Shown: one piece after another, positions 46,569 through 57,475 of the stretch | Layout: every line of letters starts with the position of its first letter | How positions within the stretch are numbered: position 1 is the stretch's first letter | NCBI RefSeq assembly: GCF_002549795.1 | Contig: NZ_CP021435.1 | Location: 62,001-126,000 of the forward strand | Direction: 5' to 3' | DNA from: Halomonas beimenensis | GTDB lineage: Bacteria > Pseudomonadota > Gammaproteobacteria > Pseudomonadales > Halomonadaceae | Length of the DNA: 64,000 nucleotides | Translations under genes and position numbers: made by a program | The notes under the pieces: generated by a model | The model's database searches: none | Seen by the model: only the letters and a program-made list of their open reading frames with translations | What the model was told of the DNA's origin: nothing

Positions 46569-47147
46569 TCAGACTTCCGTTTCCGTGTCCTTGTAGCCGT
46601 CGAGTACCGTGGTCGAGAGATAGACGTCACGGGAGGTCATGTTCTTGATGGCCGTGAGCAGGTACTGGATGCCGGTGATCAGAAAGCCCAGGGGAACCCA
46701 GACATAGATGATGAAGATGGGGAAGCCCAGTGCCGGGAGGATGCGGCCCTTGTCGTAGAGATCGACGATGTAGAGGACCGAGTAGTAGAGCAGGAAGAAC
46801 ATCACCAGGGAGGTGAACAGCGAGATCACGATCATCAGCGCCCGCCGGCCGCCCACCGGCAGGGCGTCGTAGATGGCCGACATGCGGATGTGACGGCCAT
46901 GGCGGGCCGCATAGCCGATACCGGCGAAGGTGATCATGATGATCAGGATGCGGTTGATCTCCCCGGAGAAGAAGATGCTCTCCCCGAGGACGAAACGGCC
47001 GATGACGTTGGCGATGGTGTTGGTGGCCATCAGCAGCACGCCGACGGCGAGGATCACCGCCTCGAGCTTGCTGATGAAGGTATCGATCACGCCCAGGAAG
47101 CCCGGCAACCCGGAGCGGTAGTTCTTCTCGGAATCTTCTTCGGTCAT
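46569..47147 (-). CDS. teaB: ectoine TRAP transporter small permease TeaB
   Basis: 192-residue DctQ-type membrane subunit with four predicted transmembrane segments (about residues 25-48, 63-83, 102-125 and 147-167), plus short hydrophilic ends. The N-terminus before residue 20 is acidic and cytoplasmic. ATG 47147 follows AGGGAGTACGGCC; the longer frame to 47219 does not fit. Part of the teaABCD operon. Confidence 0.88.
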   Translation of the reverse strand: MTEEDSEKNYRSGLPGFLGVIDTFISKLEAVILAVGVLLMATNTIANVIGRFVLGESIFFSGEINRILIIMITFAGIGYAARHGRHIRMSAIYDALPVGGRRALMIVISLFTSLVMFFLLYYSVLYIVDLYDKGRILPALGFPIFIIYVWVPLGFLITGIQYLLTAIKNMTSRDVYLSTTVLDGYKDTETEV

Positions 47148-47327
47148 GGCCGTACTCCCTTGCAGCGGACATGGCGACAAAACGATGTCCCTGTCGAGCA
47201 GCGTAATGGCTCGCACCATGTCGGGACGGTCATCGCCTCAACGTTGGGTGAACGCTGATGGGCGGGCCGCCAACGAAGCGGGGGCAGCCTGGCTGCCCCC
47301 TTGATGCACCTTCTTGGTCGTGACGGA

Positions 47328-48350
47328 TCAGCCCTGATCCTGCTCGACGGCCTCGAGGTCTTCCTTGAACTGCTCGAGCAGGGCGGCACCGTCCTCGCCG
47401 GTCATCTCGAGGAACTTCTCCTCGACCTGGGGCGCGCGCTCCTTGAAGGCCTGGATCTGCTCGTCGGTGAGGCGGGTCACCGTGACCTCGTCGGACGCCT
47501 CCTGGATCTTGGCCAGGGATTCCTCGGCCAGGCCCTGGATGTGCTCGATGGTGTGGTCATAGGCCGCGTCGGCGGCATCCTGCACCAGCTGCTGGTCCTC
47601 GTCGGAGAGGCCCTGGTAGAAGTCCAGGTTGGCCATCATGGCGGTGGTGAACCAGCCATGACCGGTGAAGGTCAGGTGCGGCGAGACCTCGTAGAGGCCG
47701 CCGGACTCGATCCAGAAGATGGGGTTCTCCTGACCGTCGATGATGCCGGTCTGAAGACCGCCGTAGACCTCGCCCCAGGGCAGCGGAGTCGCCGTGGCGC
47801 CGAAGGCGTTGTAGGTCTCGGCGAGCAGGGGGTTGGTCATGACCCGGATCTTCTTGTTGTCGAAGTCCGCGGGCTCGGTGATCGGCTCGTCGGCGGTGAC
47901 CACCATCTCGCCTTCCGGGTACATCTGGAGGAGTTTCAGGCCATGCTCGGCGTAGAGCTCGGGGAACATCTCGTTGATGGCCTTGCTCTCGTCGAAGAAC
48001 TCCAGGACGGTGTCCATGTCGGTCGGCATCAGATAGGGGATGAAGAAGATCTGAGCCGCAGGGATGAGGGCGCCGGTGAAGCCGGGTGACTGGTTGACGA
48101 ACTGGAGGATACCGTTCTGGGTCTGCTCCATGATGTCGTCTGACTCGCCGAGCTCGCCGAAGCGATAGATCTGCACGCTGTGGTCGGAGTTCTCTTCGAT
48201 GTACTCCTTGAATGCCACCGCGAAGACGTCCTGGACATCGCCCTCGTATTCCTCGTGAGCGTAACGCCAGTTGTCGGAATAGGCGGCGGTGGACATGCCG
48301 AACATCAGGGCGCCGATACCGGCGGTGGTCAACAGCTTGTGTGCCTTCAT
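47328..48350 (-). CDS. teaA: ectoine-binding periplasmic protein TeaA
   Basis: 340-residue TRAP binding protein with a signal peptide ending SA-AYS (mature start near D26, DNWRYAHEEYEGDVQDVFAV). The mature sequence closely follows H. elongata TeaA, which binds ectoine and hydroxyectoine. Recognisable ligand-site parts include GELGESDDIMEQTQNG, PYLMPTDMDTV and NPIFWIESGGLYEV. It takes up compatible solutes for osmoprotection and as nutrients. First gene of the operon, behind an upstream promoter and leader hairpin. Confidence 0.93.
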   Translation of the reverse strand: MKAHKLLTTAGIGALMFGMSTAAYSDNWRYAHEEYEGDVQDVFAVAFKEYIEENSDHSVQIYRFGELGESDDIMEQTQNGILQFVNQSPGFTGALIPAAQIFFIPYLMPTDMDTVLEFFDESKAINEMFPELYAEHGLKLLQMYPEGEMVVTADEPITEPADFDNKKIRVMTNPLLAETYNAFGATATPLPWGEVYGGLQTGIIDGQENPIFWIESGGLYEVSPHLTFTGHGWFTTAMMANLDFYQGLSDEDQQLVQDAADAAYDHTIEHIQGLAEESLAKIQEASDEVTVTRLTDEQIQAFKERAPQVEEKFLEMTGEDGAALLEQFKEDLEAVEQDQG

Positions 48351-48377
48351 TATGTTGCGTCCTCTGCAGGTTCGGCC

Positions 48378-48400
48378 GGAGAATTCGGGACGAGTTCTCC
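48378..48400. promoter_or_regulatory. inverted repeat in the teaA leader
   Basis: Plus strand GGAGAA ... TTCTCC (48378-48383 and 48395-48400) with partial inner pairing TTCGGGACGA. It would form a leader-mRNA hairpin about 28-50 bases before the teaA start codon and could alter ribosome access. Confidence 0.4.
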
Positions 48401-48436
48401 AGCGAAAACGAAGGGTTGTATTACGCAGATATATTC

Positions 48437-48465
48437 AGGCTAGCTGGGGGGTTATAAGGGGTCAA
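48437..48465 (-). promoter_or_regulatory. promoter of teaABCD
   Basis: Minus strand -35 TTGACC (48460-48465), 17-bp spacer, -10 TAGCCT (48437-48442). The -35 box overlaps the last codons of the upstream gene. H. elongata teaABC is reported to have a sigma-70 and an osmoregulated sigma-38 promoter; AT-rich TATAT at 48429-48433 may mark the second. Confidence 0.5.
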
Positions 48466-48964
48466 GCCGGTCCGCCAACGTTTCCAATGCCAAAAAGTGC
48501 GACTTCTTGCGGAGTTGCGCACAGCAGGACAGGACGCTCGGGAAGCGGGTGGAAGGGGGCAGGGAGCGGAGAGGCGGGCCGTCGAGGCTCCAGCGCTCCA
48601 GGCGAGCCAGGGCCTCGCGCTCGGCCGCCAGCTCGGCGGCCTTGATCCGCTCGCGCAGCGCGGCGACGCTTGCCCGCTCGACGGCCTCGGCCTTGAGGTC
48701 GCGACGCAGCCGGCGCAGGGGGGCAGTGACCTCGGCCTGCCAGCGTCGCACCTCCTCGGGCAGGGGGCCGGCGGCCAGGCCATGGCGGAACAGCCAGCAT
48801 CGCCACAGCAGCTCGATCACCTCGAGACCCGCATCGTCCTGCAGGTGCAGGCAGGCGGCCTCGACGCCCGGCCGGGCATAGAGCGCCAGGGCGAAGTCCC
48901 AGAGCGGCTCGGCCGCGAGACGGGGCCGCAGAGCCGAGACCGATTCGGTAGAATCGGGTGTCAT
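48452..48964 (-). CDS. TIGR02444 family protein
   Basis: 170-residue protein of the conserved gammaproteobacterial family TIGR02444 (DUF2390): an early ALALYARPGVEAACLHLQDDAG segment, then ELLWRCWLFRHGL, and a helical C-terminus with a cysteine pair near the end. Function unknown. It lies head-to-head with the ABC-F gene yheS, the common arrangement for this family, and its end overlaps the tea promoter. Confidence 0.78.
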   Translation of the reverse strand: MTPDSTESVSALRPRLAAEPLWDFALALYARPGVEAACLHLQDDAGLEVIELLWRCWLFRHGLAAGPLPEEVRRWQAEVTAPLRRLRRDLKAEAVERASVAALRERIKAAELAAEREALARLERWSLDGPPLRSLPPSTRFPSVLSCCAQLRKKSHFLALETLADRLDPL

Positions 48965-49018
48965 GATCCCGCTGTCGTCGCCATGGCGGCAGCCTCATGC
49001 CATTTCCGTGGAGCCTGC

Positions 49019-50962
<1,944 letters not shown>

Positions 50963-50981
50963 GGGAGGTCCCTGCCGCGTC

Positions 50982-52373
50982 TCAGGTCGAGGCCGGCCGG
51001 GCGGTATGCCCTTCGCCGCCTGACGCGTCCTGCATCCTGCGAGCGATGGTCTCGCGCTCGCGACGCTCGTCGTCGAGGCTCTTGCGGGGCAGGATCAGGT
51101 TGAGGGTGACCGCCACCAGGGCGGCGACCACGATCGGCGAGCCGCCGATCACCAGCTTGACCATCGCCGGGAAGCCGGCAATCGCCTCCGGGGCGGCATA
51201 GATGCCCAGGCTCAGGGCGAGCGCCAGGCTGGCGATGGTGATGTTGCGTGACGACAGCTCGTCCCGGGTCAGCAGCTGGATGCCGGTCATGGTGATCATG
51301 CCGAAGACGGTGACGGTGGCGCCACCCAGCACCGGATAGGGGATCGTCGTCATCAGGGCGCCGAACTTGGGCACCAGGCCGGCCAGCAGCATGAAGCCCG
51401 CCGCCAGCGCCAGCACGGTGCGGCTGATCACCTTGGTCATGGCCACGATCCCCACGTTCTGGCTGTAGGAGGCGGTGGGCAGGGCGCCGAACAGCGAGCC
51501 CAGCGCGGTGCACAGGCCATTGCCCAGCAGCCCGCCGGACAGTTCCCGGGGGCCCAGCTCACGGTTCATTCCGCCCACGGTCGTGGCCGAGAGGTCGCCG
51601 ATGGTCTGCACCGAGTTGATCACGCAGATGATCACCAGGGAGACGATCGCGGCGGGGTGGAAATGCAGCTCGAAGGGCAGCAGTCGGGGGGCGCTGAACC
51701 AGGCGGCCTCGGCGACCGGCGAGAAATCCACCATGCCCAGTGCCAGGGCCAGACCATAGCCCACCAGGATGCCGCAGATTATCGCCGAGAGCTTCATGAA
51801 GCCCCGGGCGAACTGCGAGACACCCAGCACCACCAGCAGGGTCACCCCGGCCACCCACCATTGCCGTGGCTCGCCATAGCCGGCCTCGCCGATGCCGCCG
51901 GCCATGTAGTTGATGGCGATGTCGTAGAGCGACAGGCCGATCACCAGTACCACGGTGCCGGCGACCACCGGGGGAAAGAAGTGCCGGATGTGGCGGATCC
52001 CCAGCCCGACCAGGATCATGGCCACGCCGCCGATCACCTGGGCGCCGAGGATGCCCTCGAGGCCGTACTGGGCGCCGACCGCGGTGAGCGTCGGCACGTA
52101 GGCGAAACCGACCCCGAAGATGGACGGCAGGCGAGCACCGAAGCGGCGAATCCCGTACAACTGGAGCAGCGTCGAGCCCCCGGAGGCCAGCAGCGAGATC
52201 TGGATCAGCCACATGGTATCGCCGAGGGAAGCCCCCACGGCGCCGGCGACGATGATCGGCACGGTCACCGTGCCCATGATCATGGCCAGGATGTGCTGCA
52301 GCGAAAGGGGCAGGGCGCGCGTCAGCGGCGGCCGCCCCTGGAAGTCGAAGACCGAAGTGCTTTGCTTGGGCAT
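50982..52373 (-). CDS. NCS2 family nucleobase/xanthine permease
   Basis: 463-residue inner-membrane symporter with about 14 hydrophobic segments and the NAT/NCS2 signature SQNVGIVAMTK. N-terminal FDFQGRPPLTRALPLSLQHILAM is typical of UraA/XanQ-type carriers, which import uracil or purines with protons. The specific nucleobase is not readable from the sequence. ATG 52373; a TTGTGTACAA half-palindrome lies upstream in the AT-rich leader. Confidence 0.88.
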   Translation of the reverse strand: MPKQSTSVFDFQGRPPLTRALPLSLQHILAMIMGTVTVPIIVAGAVGASLGDTMWLIQISLLASGGSTLLQLYGIRRFGARLPSIFGVGFAYVPTLTAVGAQYGLEGILGAQVIGGVAMILVGLGIRHIRHFFPPVVAGTVVLVIGLSLYDIAINYMAGGIGEAGYGEPRQWWVAGVTLLVVLGVSQFARGFMKLSAIICGILVGYGLALALGMVDFSPVAEAAWFSAPRLLPFELHFHPAAIVSLVIICVINSVQTIGDLSATTVGGMNRELGPRELSGGLLGNGLCTALGSLFGALPTASYSQNVGIVAMTKVISRTVLALAAGFMLLAGLVPKFGALMTTIPYPVLGGATVTVFGMITMTGIQLLTRDELSSRNITIASLALALSLGIYAAPEAIAGFPAMVKLVIGGSPIVVAALVAVTLNLILPRKSLDDERRERETIARRMQDASGGEGHTARPAST

Positions 52374-52533
52374 GGAGACAATCACCGGTTGTTTTTGTAC
52401 ACAATTTATGTGGCGGCCATTGTCCACTATGCGCAAACGATTTCCAATTTTCCGATCTAAGACCAAAGGAGGGGGTGTCGGCTTGATCGCCGATCGCCGG
52501 CGAAGCGGTCCGTCGGTCGACCCCAGCAGTTGC

Positions 52534-52974
52534 CTAGCGGCTCTCCAGCAGGAAGGTCACCGGGCCATCGTTGACCAGGGCCACCTGCATGTCGGCGCCG
52601 AACTCGCCGGTGGCGACCCGGGGCCAGGCCTCCCGGGCCCTGGCGACCAGGTGGTCGAACAGCCGCCGTCCTTCCTCGGGAGGCGCGGCGCTGGAGAAAC
52701 TGGGCCTCATGCCCTTGCGGGTGTCGGCGGCCAGGGTGAACTGGGAGACCAGCAGCAGCCCGCCATCGGCTTGCTGCAGGTTGAGGTTCATCCTGTCCTG
52801 AGCGTCGGGGAACACCCGATAGTGCAGCAGCTTGTGGAGCAGTCGCCCGGCCTGGGTCTCGTCGTCGTCCTTCTCGACGCCGATGAAGGCCAGCAGGCCG
52901 TGATCGATGGCGCCGGTCTCCCGGCCGTCCACGGTCACGCTGGCATGGCGAACGCGCTGTATCAGGGCTTTCAT
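52534..52974 (-). CDS. dtd: D-aminoacyl-tRNA deacylase Dtd
   Basis: 146-residue enzyme that hydrolyses D-amino acids from tRNA. Active-site motifs SQFTLAAD and [10 protein letters not shown] are present. Length matches the family. It precedes a short gap and the permease on the same strand. Confidence 0.94.
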   Translation of the reverse strand: MKALIQRVRHASVTVDGRETGAIDHGLLAFIGVEKDDDETQAGRLLHKLLHYRVFPDAQDRMNLNLQQADGGLLLVSQFTLAADTRKGMRPSFSSAAPPEEGRRLFDHLVARAREAWPRVATGEFGADMQVALVNDGPVTFLLESR

Positions 52975-53042
52975 CTCGGAGGACTCCCATGGGTGATGAA
53001 AGGCCCGATTCTAGCAGCCCGCCAGGGTGAGGCGGCGTCGCG

Positions 53043-53609
53043 TCACCGCCCCAGCAGGGCGTCGCGGAAGCCCTCGCCCAGCGGCGCCTCGCCGAGCCAG
53101 ATGCCGAACAGGGCGTCGGCCAGGGCCGGTTCCGGTCGTTCATAGAGGGGCCGGCCGTTCAGCGCCAGGCTCAGGACCTCACCGTTCCAGGTCAGGGCGT
53201 AGCGGTCGCCTGGCGTCACGTCCCGGTAGTGATCGTTGAAGGTGCCCAGCGCCGGCGCCAGCGCCTGGAAATCGGCGGCCGTCAGCTGGTCGCGCAGGGT
53301 GTCGCGGGTCACCTCGGCGAAATCGCCGGCCTCGATGGCATGGAAGTACTCGAGCTCCAGGCGTCGGGGCACGTGGGTCGCCTGGGGCGCCGGGCGGGGG
53401 AAGCCCTCGGCCTGATAGTAGGCGCCGGCGTAGGCATCCCAGATCAGGTAGCGGAACAGGCCATGGCCGATGAGCCGGTAGGTCCGGCCCTGGGCGTCCA
53501 GCCGGGACGCGAAGGTCACGCCCTTCACCTCCACGCTGGCGCCGGCCGATGCCGGTCCCAGCAGCAGGGCGAGGATCAGGGGGGCGAGGAACAGGCGCAG
53601 GGTCGGCAT
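53043..53609 (-). CDS. chalcone-isomerase-like periplasmic protein
   Basis: 188-residue protein with a signal peptide (PTLRLFLAPLILALLLGPASAGA) and a chalcone-isomerase-like fold. The FRYLIWDAYAGAYY and LELEYFHAIEAGDFAEVTRDTL segments match bacterial proteins of that name, for which no isomerase activity has been shown. Exported, function unknown. Confidence 0.78.
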   Translation of the reverse strand: MPTLRLFLAPLILALLLGPASAGASVEVKGVTFASRLDAQGRTYRLIGHGLFRYLIWDAYAGAYYQAEGFPRPAPQATHVPRRLELEYFHAIEAGDFAEVTRDTLRDQLTAADFQALAPALGTFNDHYRDVTPGDRYALTWNGEVLSLALNGRPLYERPEPALADALFGIWLGEAPLGEGFRDALLGR

Positions 53610-53690
53610 GGGACACCTCCGGTAATTGGGGGAGCTTGTCCCATGCAGACACCAAATTTCTGTACAGGTTCTGTGTAAGTTTTGCCTTCG

Positions 53691-54536
53691 TCACCAGGCG
53701 CGACACAGCATGATGTCGCAGTGGGGCTCGGCGAGCAGGCGCTCGGTGATCTGGCTCTGCCGATTGAGCTGGCCGCGGCTGCCCAGGGCCAGCAGGTCGG
53801 GCGGCTGTCGCCGCAGGCGCGTCATCAGCACTTCCAGGGGGTCGCCTTGCTCGAGAACGAGCTCGAGTTCGGGCACGTCCTCGAGCTCGCTCATCAGCTG
53901 CTCGGTCTCCTGCTCCAGGTGCTGGCGCAGCCGGCCCACCTCACGATCCCGCCAGCGGGCGTAGTCGGTGTCGGAGCCCAGCTCTCGCTCCCCGGGGATG
54001 TTCCAGGCATGCAGCAGGGTCAGCTTGCCGTCGGGGAAGCGCTTGAGCGTCTCGCGCAGGGTATGGCGGGAGGTCAGCGAGAAATCCACCGGCACCAGGA
54101 TGTCGTACCAGTCCTGGGTGGCCGGGTGGCTCACCGACAGCACCGGGCAGGGCGCGCTGCGCAGCACCCGCGCCAGGGTCGTGCCACCCACCAGGTCCGG
54201 CTGCCCGCGCTTGCGATGGGCGCCGAGGATGATCATGTCGGCCTCGCGCTCGTGGGCCTCCCGGATGATCTCGGCATAGGGGGAGCCGGCAACCGTCTGG
54301 ATCAGGCTCGTCGGCTCGGCCAGGGCGTAGTCCTCGCGGATATCGGTGAGGGTGGCGCCGATATCGGCGACCACGGCCTCCTCGAGATCGTGCAGGACGC
54401 GACGCGGCAGGTAGGGATCGAGCACGTGCACGATGTCGAGCCGGGCACCGGTCTCGCCGGCCAGGCGGATGGCCCGGGCGAAGGCGGCACGGTTCTCGGC
54501 GGAGAGGTCGCAGGCGAACAGCAGGGTGCGGGACAT
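53691..54536 (-). CDS. tandem-domain universal stress protein
   Basis: 281-residue protein with two Usp domains (about residues 1-137 and 150-281). The first begins SRTLLFACDLSAENRAAF and holds GAHRKRGQPDLVGGTTLARVLRSAPCPVL. The second begins YDILVPVDFSLTSRHT and ends GSRGQLNRQSQITERLLAEPHCDIMLC. The nucleotide-binding glycines are clearer in the second domain. Likely a stress-response regulator without a known partner here. Confidence 0.85.
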   Translation of the reverse strand: MSRTLLFACDLSAENRAAFARAIRLAGETGARLDIVHVLDPYLPRRVLHDLEEAVVADIGATLTDIREDYALAEPTSLIQTVAGSPYAEIIREAHEREADMIILGAHRKRGQPDLVGGTTLARVLRSAPCPVLSVSHPATQDWYDILVPVDFSLTSRHTLRETLKRFPDGKLTLLHAWNIPGERELGSDTDYARWRDREVGRLRQHLEQETEQLMSELEDVPELELVLEQGDPLEVLMTRLRRQPPDLLALGSRGQLNRQSQITERLLAEPHCDIMLCRAW

Positions 54537-54605
54537 GGCACAACCCTCATGCAGCCGGGGGACCGTTACAGGATGGGCGCCCCGGGCATCCCCTGCAAGC
54601 CGGGG

Positions 54606-55427
54606 CTACCACAGGCCATGGAAATGGTGCACCGGGCCTCGCCCCCGGCCCACCGCCAGGCGGCTGCTGGCCTCCAGGGCGGCATGCAGCCAGCGCTTGG
54701 CCCCGCCGATGGCCTCGACGATGGCGGCGGACGAGGCGTCCGGGGGCAGGTGAGCCAGGTGGGCGGCGATGGCCGAGGACAACGCACAGCCGGTGCCGTG
54801 AAGGTTGTCGGTGGCGATGCGTGGCGCCGGGAGCCACTCGCTTCCCGAGGGCGTGGCCAGCAGGTCCGGGCAGGTCTCGCCGCTCAGGTGACCGCCCTTG
54901 AGCAGCACATGGGGCGCCCCCAGGGCCTGCAGGCCAGGCAGCATGGCCTCCATGGCCTCGGGCCGGTCCGGGGCCGCGACGCCCAGCAGGACCGCGGCCT
55001 CGGGCAGGTTGGGGGTGATGACGTCCGCCAACGGCACCAGCACGTCCCGCACCGCCGCGATGCCGGCGGCATCCACCAGGACGTCGCCGCTCTTGGCCAC
55101 CATCACCGGGTCGAGTACGATCCAGCGCGGCCGGCGGCGCGCGAGGCCCTCGGCCATGGTCTCGGCCACCCGGCGATCGGCCACCATGCCGATCTTGACG
55201 GCATCGATGGGCACGTCATCCAGCAGGTTCTCGAGTTGCTCGCCGATCACCTCGGCCGGCACCGGGTGCACGGCGGCCACGCCTTGGGTGTTCTGGGCGA
55301 TCACCGCCGTGATGACGTTGGTGGCATAGGTACCGAGGGCGGACAGGGTCTTGAGGTCGCCCTGCAGGCCGGCGCCCCCGGAGGGGTCGGAGCCGGCGAT
55401 GGTCAGGGTATGGGGAATGGAGGACAT
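54606..55427 (-). CDS. thiD: hydroxymethylpyrimidine (phosphate) kinase ThiD
   Basis: 273-residue ribokinase-fold enzyme that phosphorylates HMP and HMP-phosphate for thiamine synthesis. IAGSDPSGGAGLQGDLKTL at the start, VLDPVMVAKSGD near 105, and DNLHGTGCALSSAIAAHLA with the catalytic cysteine near 212. ATG 55427. It complements thiS-thiG at 38.4 kb. Confidence 0.94.
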   Translation of the reverse strand: MSSIPHTLTIAGSDPSGGAGLQGDLKTLSALGTYATNVITAVIAQNTQGVAAVHPVPAEVIGEQLENLLDDVPIDAVKIGMVADRRVAETMAEGLARRRPRWIVLDPVMVAKSGDVLVDAAGIAAVRDVLVPLADVITPNLPEAAVLLGVAAPDRPEAMEAMLPGLQALGAPHVLLKGGHLSGETCPDLLATPSGSEWLPAPRIATDNLHGTGCALSSAIAAHLAHLPPDASSAAIVEAIGGAKRWLHAALEASSRLAVGRGRGPVHHFHGLW

Positions 55428-55490
55428 CGGCTTGTCGTCTCGTCACGGGAAACCGCCGACCAGCATACGCCAGCGGGGCGGGCCGCGACC

Positions 55491-55919
55491 ATGCTGAGCC
55501 TCTTCCTGGTGGCCCTGGCCAGCGCCAGCCTGCTGCCCGGCGGCTCGGAGGTCTGGCTGGCGCGGCAGTGGTGCCAGGAGCCGGCGCCCCTGGCCCTCTG
55601 GGCGGTGGCGACCGCCGGGAATACCCTGGGCAGCCTGATCAACGTGGCGTTGGGGCGCTATGCCCGACACTTCCAGGGCCGCCGCTGGTTTCCCGCCAGC
55701 CCGCAGGGGCTGGCGCGGGGCGAACGCTGGTATCGACGCTTCGGCGAGTGGAGCCTGCTGCTGGCCTGGGCGCCGGTGGTCGGCGATCCGCTCACCGTGC
55801 TGGCCGGCGTCTTCCGGCTGGCCTGGTGGCGGACAACCCTGTGGCTCCTGGTCGCCAAGGGCGGCCGCTACGCCCTGGTGCTGTGGCTCGCCGATGCCTG
55901 GCTCGCTCCCTACTGCTGA
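55491..55919 (+). CDS. YqaA-family (SNARE-associated, DedA-related) membrane protein
   Basis: 142-residue membrane protein with about four hydrophobic segments. The family core G-N-T-L-G-S-L-I-N is present, followed by the helix W-Y-R-R-F-G-E-W and W-A-P-V-V-G-D-P-L-T. Possibly a DedA-like membrane transporter or scramblase relative. ATG 55491 is divergent from thiD. The stop is followed 34 bp later by the miniature element. Confidence 0.8.
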   Translation: MLSLFLVALASASLLPGGSEVWLARQWCQEPAPLALWAVATAGNTLGSLINVALGRYARHFQGRRWFPASPQGLARGERWYRRFGEWSLLLAWAPVVGDPLTVLAGVFRLAWWRTTLWLLVAKGGRYALVLWLADAWLAPYC

Positions 55920-55953
55920 CCGCGCCGCCGTCGGACAAGACGCCGTTTGTCTT

Positions 55954-56121
55954 CTAGCAGCCTGTCGGGTTTGACCGATCGTCACGAGAATCACGGATTT
56001 CGAGTCAAATTGATCGATCGATTGAGGCGAATAGCCCGCTATTTAACGAAATGGATCGAATCAAGTTGGCCGAAAGACCGGGATTCGCAGTAGATCAGCG
56101 TTAAGTCCGACAGGCTGCTAG
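55954..56121. mobile_element. miniature inverted-repeat element (MITE)
   Basis: The 168-bp stretch begins CTAGCAGCCTGTCGG and ends CCGACAGGCTGCTAG, perfect 15-bp terminal inverted repeats. The outer CTAG on each side may be a 4-bp target duplication, as IS5-type elements often use CTAR targets. No transposase is inside; the longest clear frame is short. The interior is AT-richer, with TTGATCGATCGATTG (about 56008-56022). It makes up most of the 310-bp gap between yqaA and nuoA. Confidence 0.82.
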
Positions 56122-56229
56122 GCTTCTCATACACGACGTGACGGCGCGTGCCGAGCCCGGCTCGGCCGCGGCGGAAATCGCCTCCGGCCATCCGGGCCGG
56201 CGAGGGAACCGCGCTTCGAGGGGCCGCTC

Positions 56230-56691
56230 ATGGAGCAAGACGCCACCGCACTGGTTGCCGAACACTGGGCCGTCGGGCTCTTCGTCTTCGCCGTGATCCT
56301 CCTCTGTGCCTTCATGATCGGTCTCTCCAGCCTGCTGGGCGGTCGCAGCCGCGGCCCCAGCAAGGCCCTGCCCTTCGAGTCCGGCATCATCGGCGTGGGC
56401 AGCGCCCATCACCGCTTCTCCGTCAAGTTCTACCTGGTCGCGATGCTGTTCGTGATCTTCGATATCGAGGCCGTCTTCCTGTTCGCCTGGGCCGTATCGG
56501 TCCGCGAGGTGGGCTGGGCCGGCTTCTGGGCCGCCGCGCTGTTCATCATCGTGCTGCTGGCCGGACTGGTCTACGACAGCCGGGTAGGGGCCCTGGACTG
56601 GGCGCCGGAGCGCCGGCCGCCGGAACGCCGGCCGCCGAAGCGTCGGTCGCCGGGCCGAGGCGCCCGCCCGGAGACCACTTCGTCGTCCTGA
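56230..56691 (+). CDS. nuoA: NADH-quinone oxidoreductase subunit A
   Basis: 153-residue membrane subunit of complex I with three transmembrane helices (about residues 15-40, 68-90 and 96-117). The conserved [39 protein letters not shown] region includes the glutamate and aspartate pair of NuoA. The C-terminal 30 residues (from about 125) are a basic Pro/Arg repeat, [16 protein letters not shown], longer than in typical NuoA. First gene of the nuo operon. Confidence 0.92.
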   Translation: MEQDATALVAEHWAVGLFVFAVILLCAFMIGLSSLLGGRSRGPSKALPFESGIIGVGSAHHRFSVKFYLVAMLFVIFDIEAVFLFAWAVSVREVGWAGFWAAALFIIVLLAGLVYDSRVGALDWAPERRPPERRPPKRRSPGRGARPETTSSS

Positions 56692-56747
56692 TCGGGAATC
56701 GCCCAGACCCGCGCCCCGGGCGGGTCGCTGCCGAGGGAGGTGCCGGA

Positions 56748-57428
56748 ATGGAGTACACCCTGACGCGTGTCGACGACGCCGAGCCGGCGGATGATGCCCG
56801 TTATCCGCTGGGGGCGGGCCGACGCGCCGCCGACCCCATGCGCGACCAGGTACACCGCAACGTCTTCACCGGCCGGCTCGAGGAGATCCTCAACGCCGCG
56901 GTGAACTGGGGGCGCAAGAACTCCCTGTGGCCCTACAACTTCGGCCTGTCGTGCTGCTACGTGGAGATGACCACGGCCTTCACCTCGCCCCACGACATCG
57001 CCCGCTTCGGCGCCGAGGTGATCCGTGCCTCGCCGCGCCAGGCCGACGTCATGGTCATCGCCGGCACCTGCTTCCTGAAGATGGCGCCGGTGATCCAGCA
57101 GCTCTACGACCAGATGCTCGAGCCCAAGTGGGTGATCTCCATGGGGTCCTGTGCCAATTCCGGGGGCATGTACGACATCTACTCGGTGGTTCAGGGCGTC
57201 GACAAGTTCCTGCCGGTGGACGTCTACGTGCCGGGCTGCCCGCCGCGGCCCGAGGCCTTCCTGGAGGGGCTGCAGCTGCTCCAGGCCTCGATCCAGGAGG
57301 AGCGCCGCCCGCTCTCCTGGGTGGTCGGCGACCAGGGGGTCTACCGGGCCGAGCTGCCGTCGCGCCGCGAGACCCTGCGCGAGCGGCGGATCCAGGCCAC
57401 CGAGCTGCGTCCCCCCGACGGTATCTGA
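56748..57428 (+). CDS. nuoB: NADH-quinone oxidoreductase subunit B
   Basis: 226-residue subunit holding the N2 [4Fe-4S] cluster that passes electrons to quinone. The ligands lie in [19 protein letters not shown] and [10 protein letters not shown] (plus SCAN). ATG 56748 follows GGGAGG. The tail after about residue 195 is not conserved. Operon with nuoA 56 bp upstream. Confidence 0.94.
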   Translation: MEYTLTRVDDAEPADDARYPLGAGRRAADPMRDQVHRNVFTGRLEEILNAAVNWGRKNSLWPYNFGLSCCYVEMTTAFTSPHDIARFGAEVIRASPRQADVMVIAGTCFLKMAPVIQQLYDQMLEPKWVISMGSCANSGGMYDIYSVVQGVDKFLPVDVYVPGCPPRPEAFLEGLQLLQASIQEERRPLSWVVGDQGVYRAELPSRRETLRERRIQATELRPPDGI

Positions 57429-57475
57429 GTGCCGCGGGCTCCGACCCTGATCGTGCCGCGAGGGAGACAGGTCCT

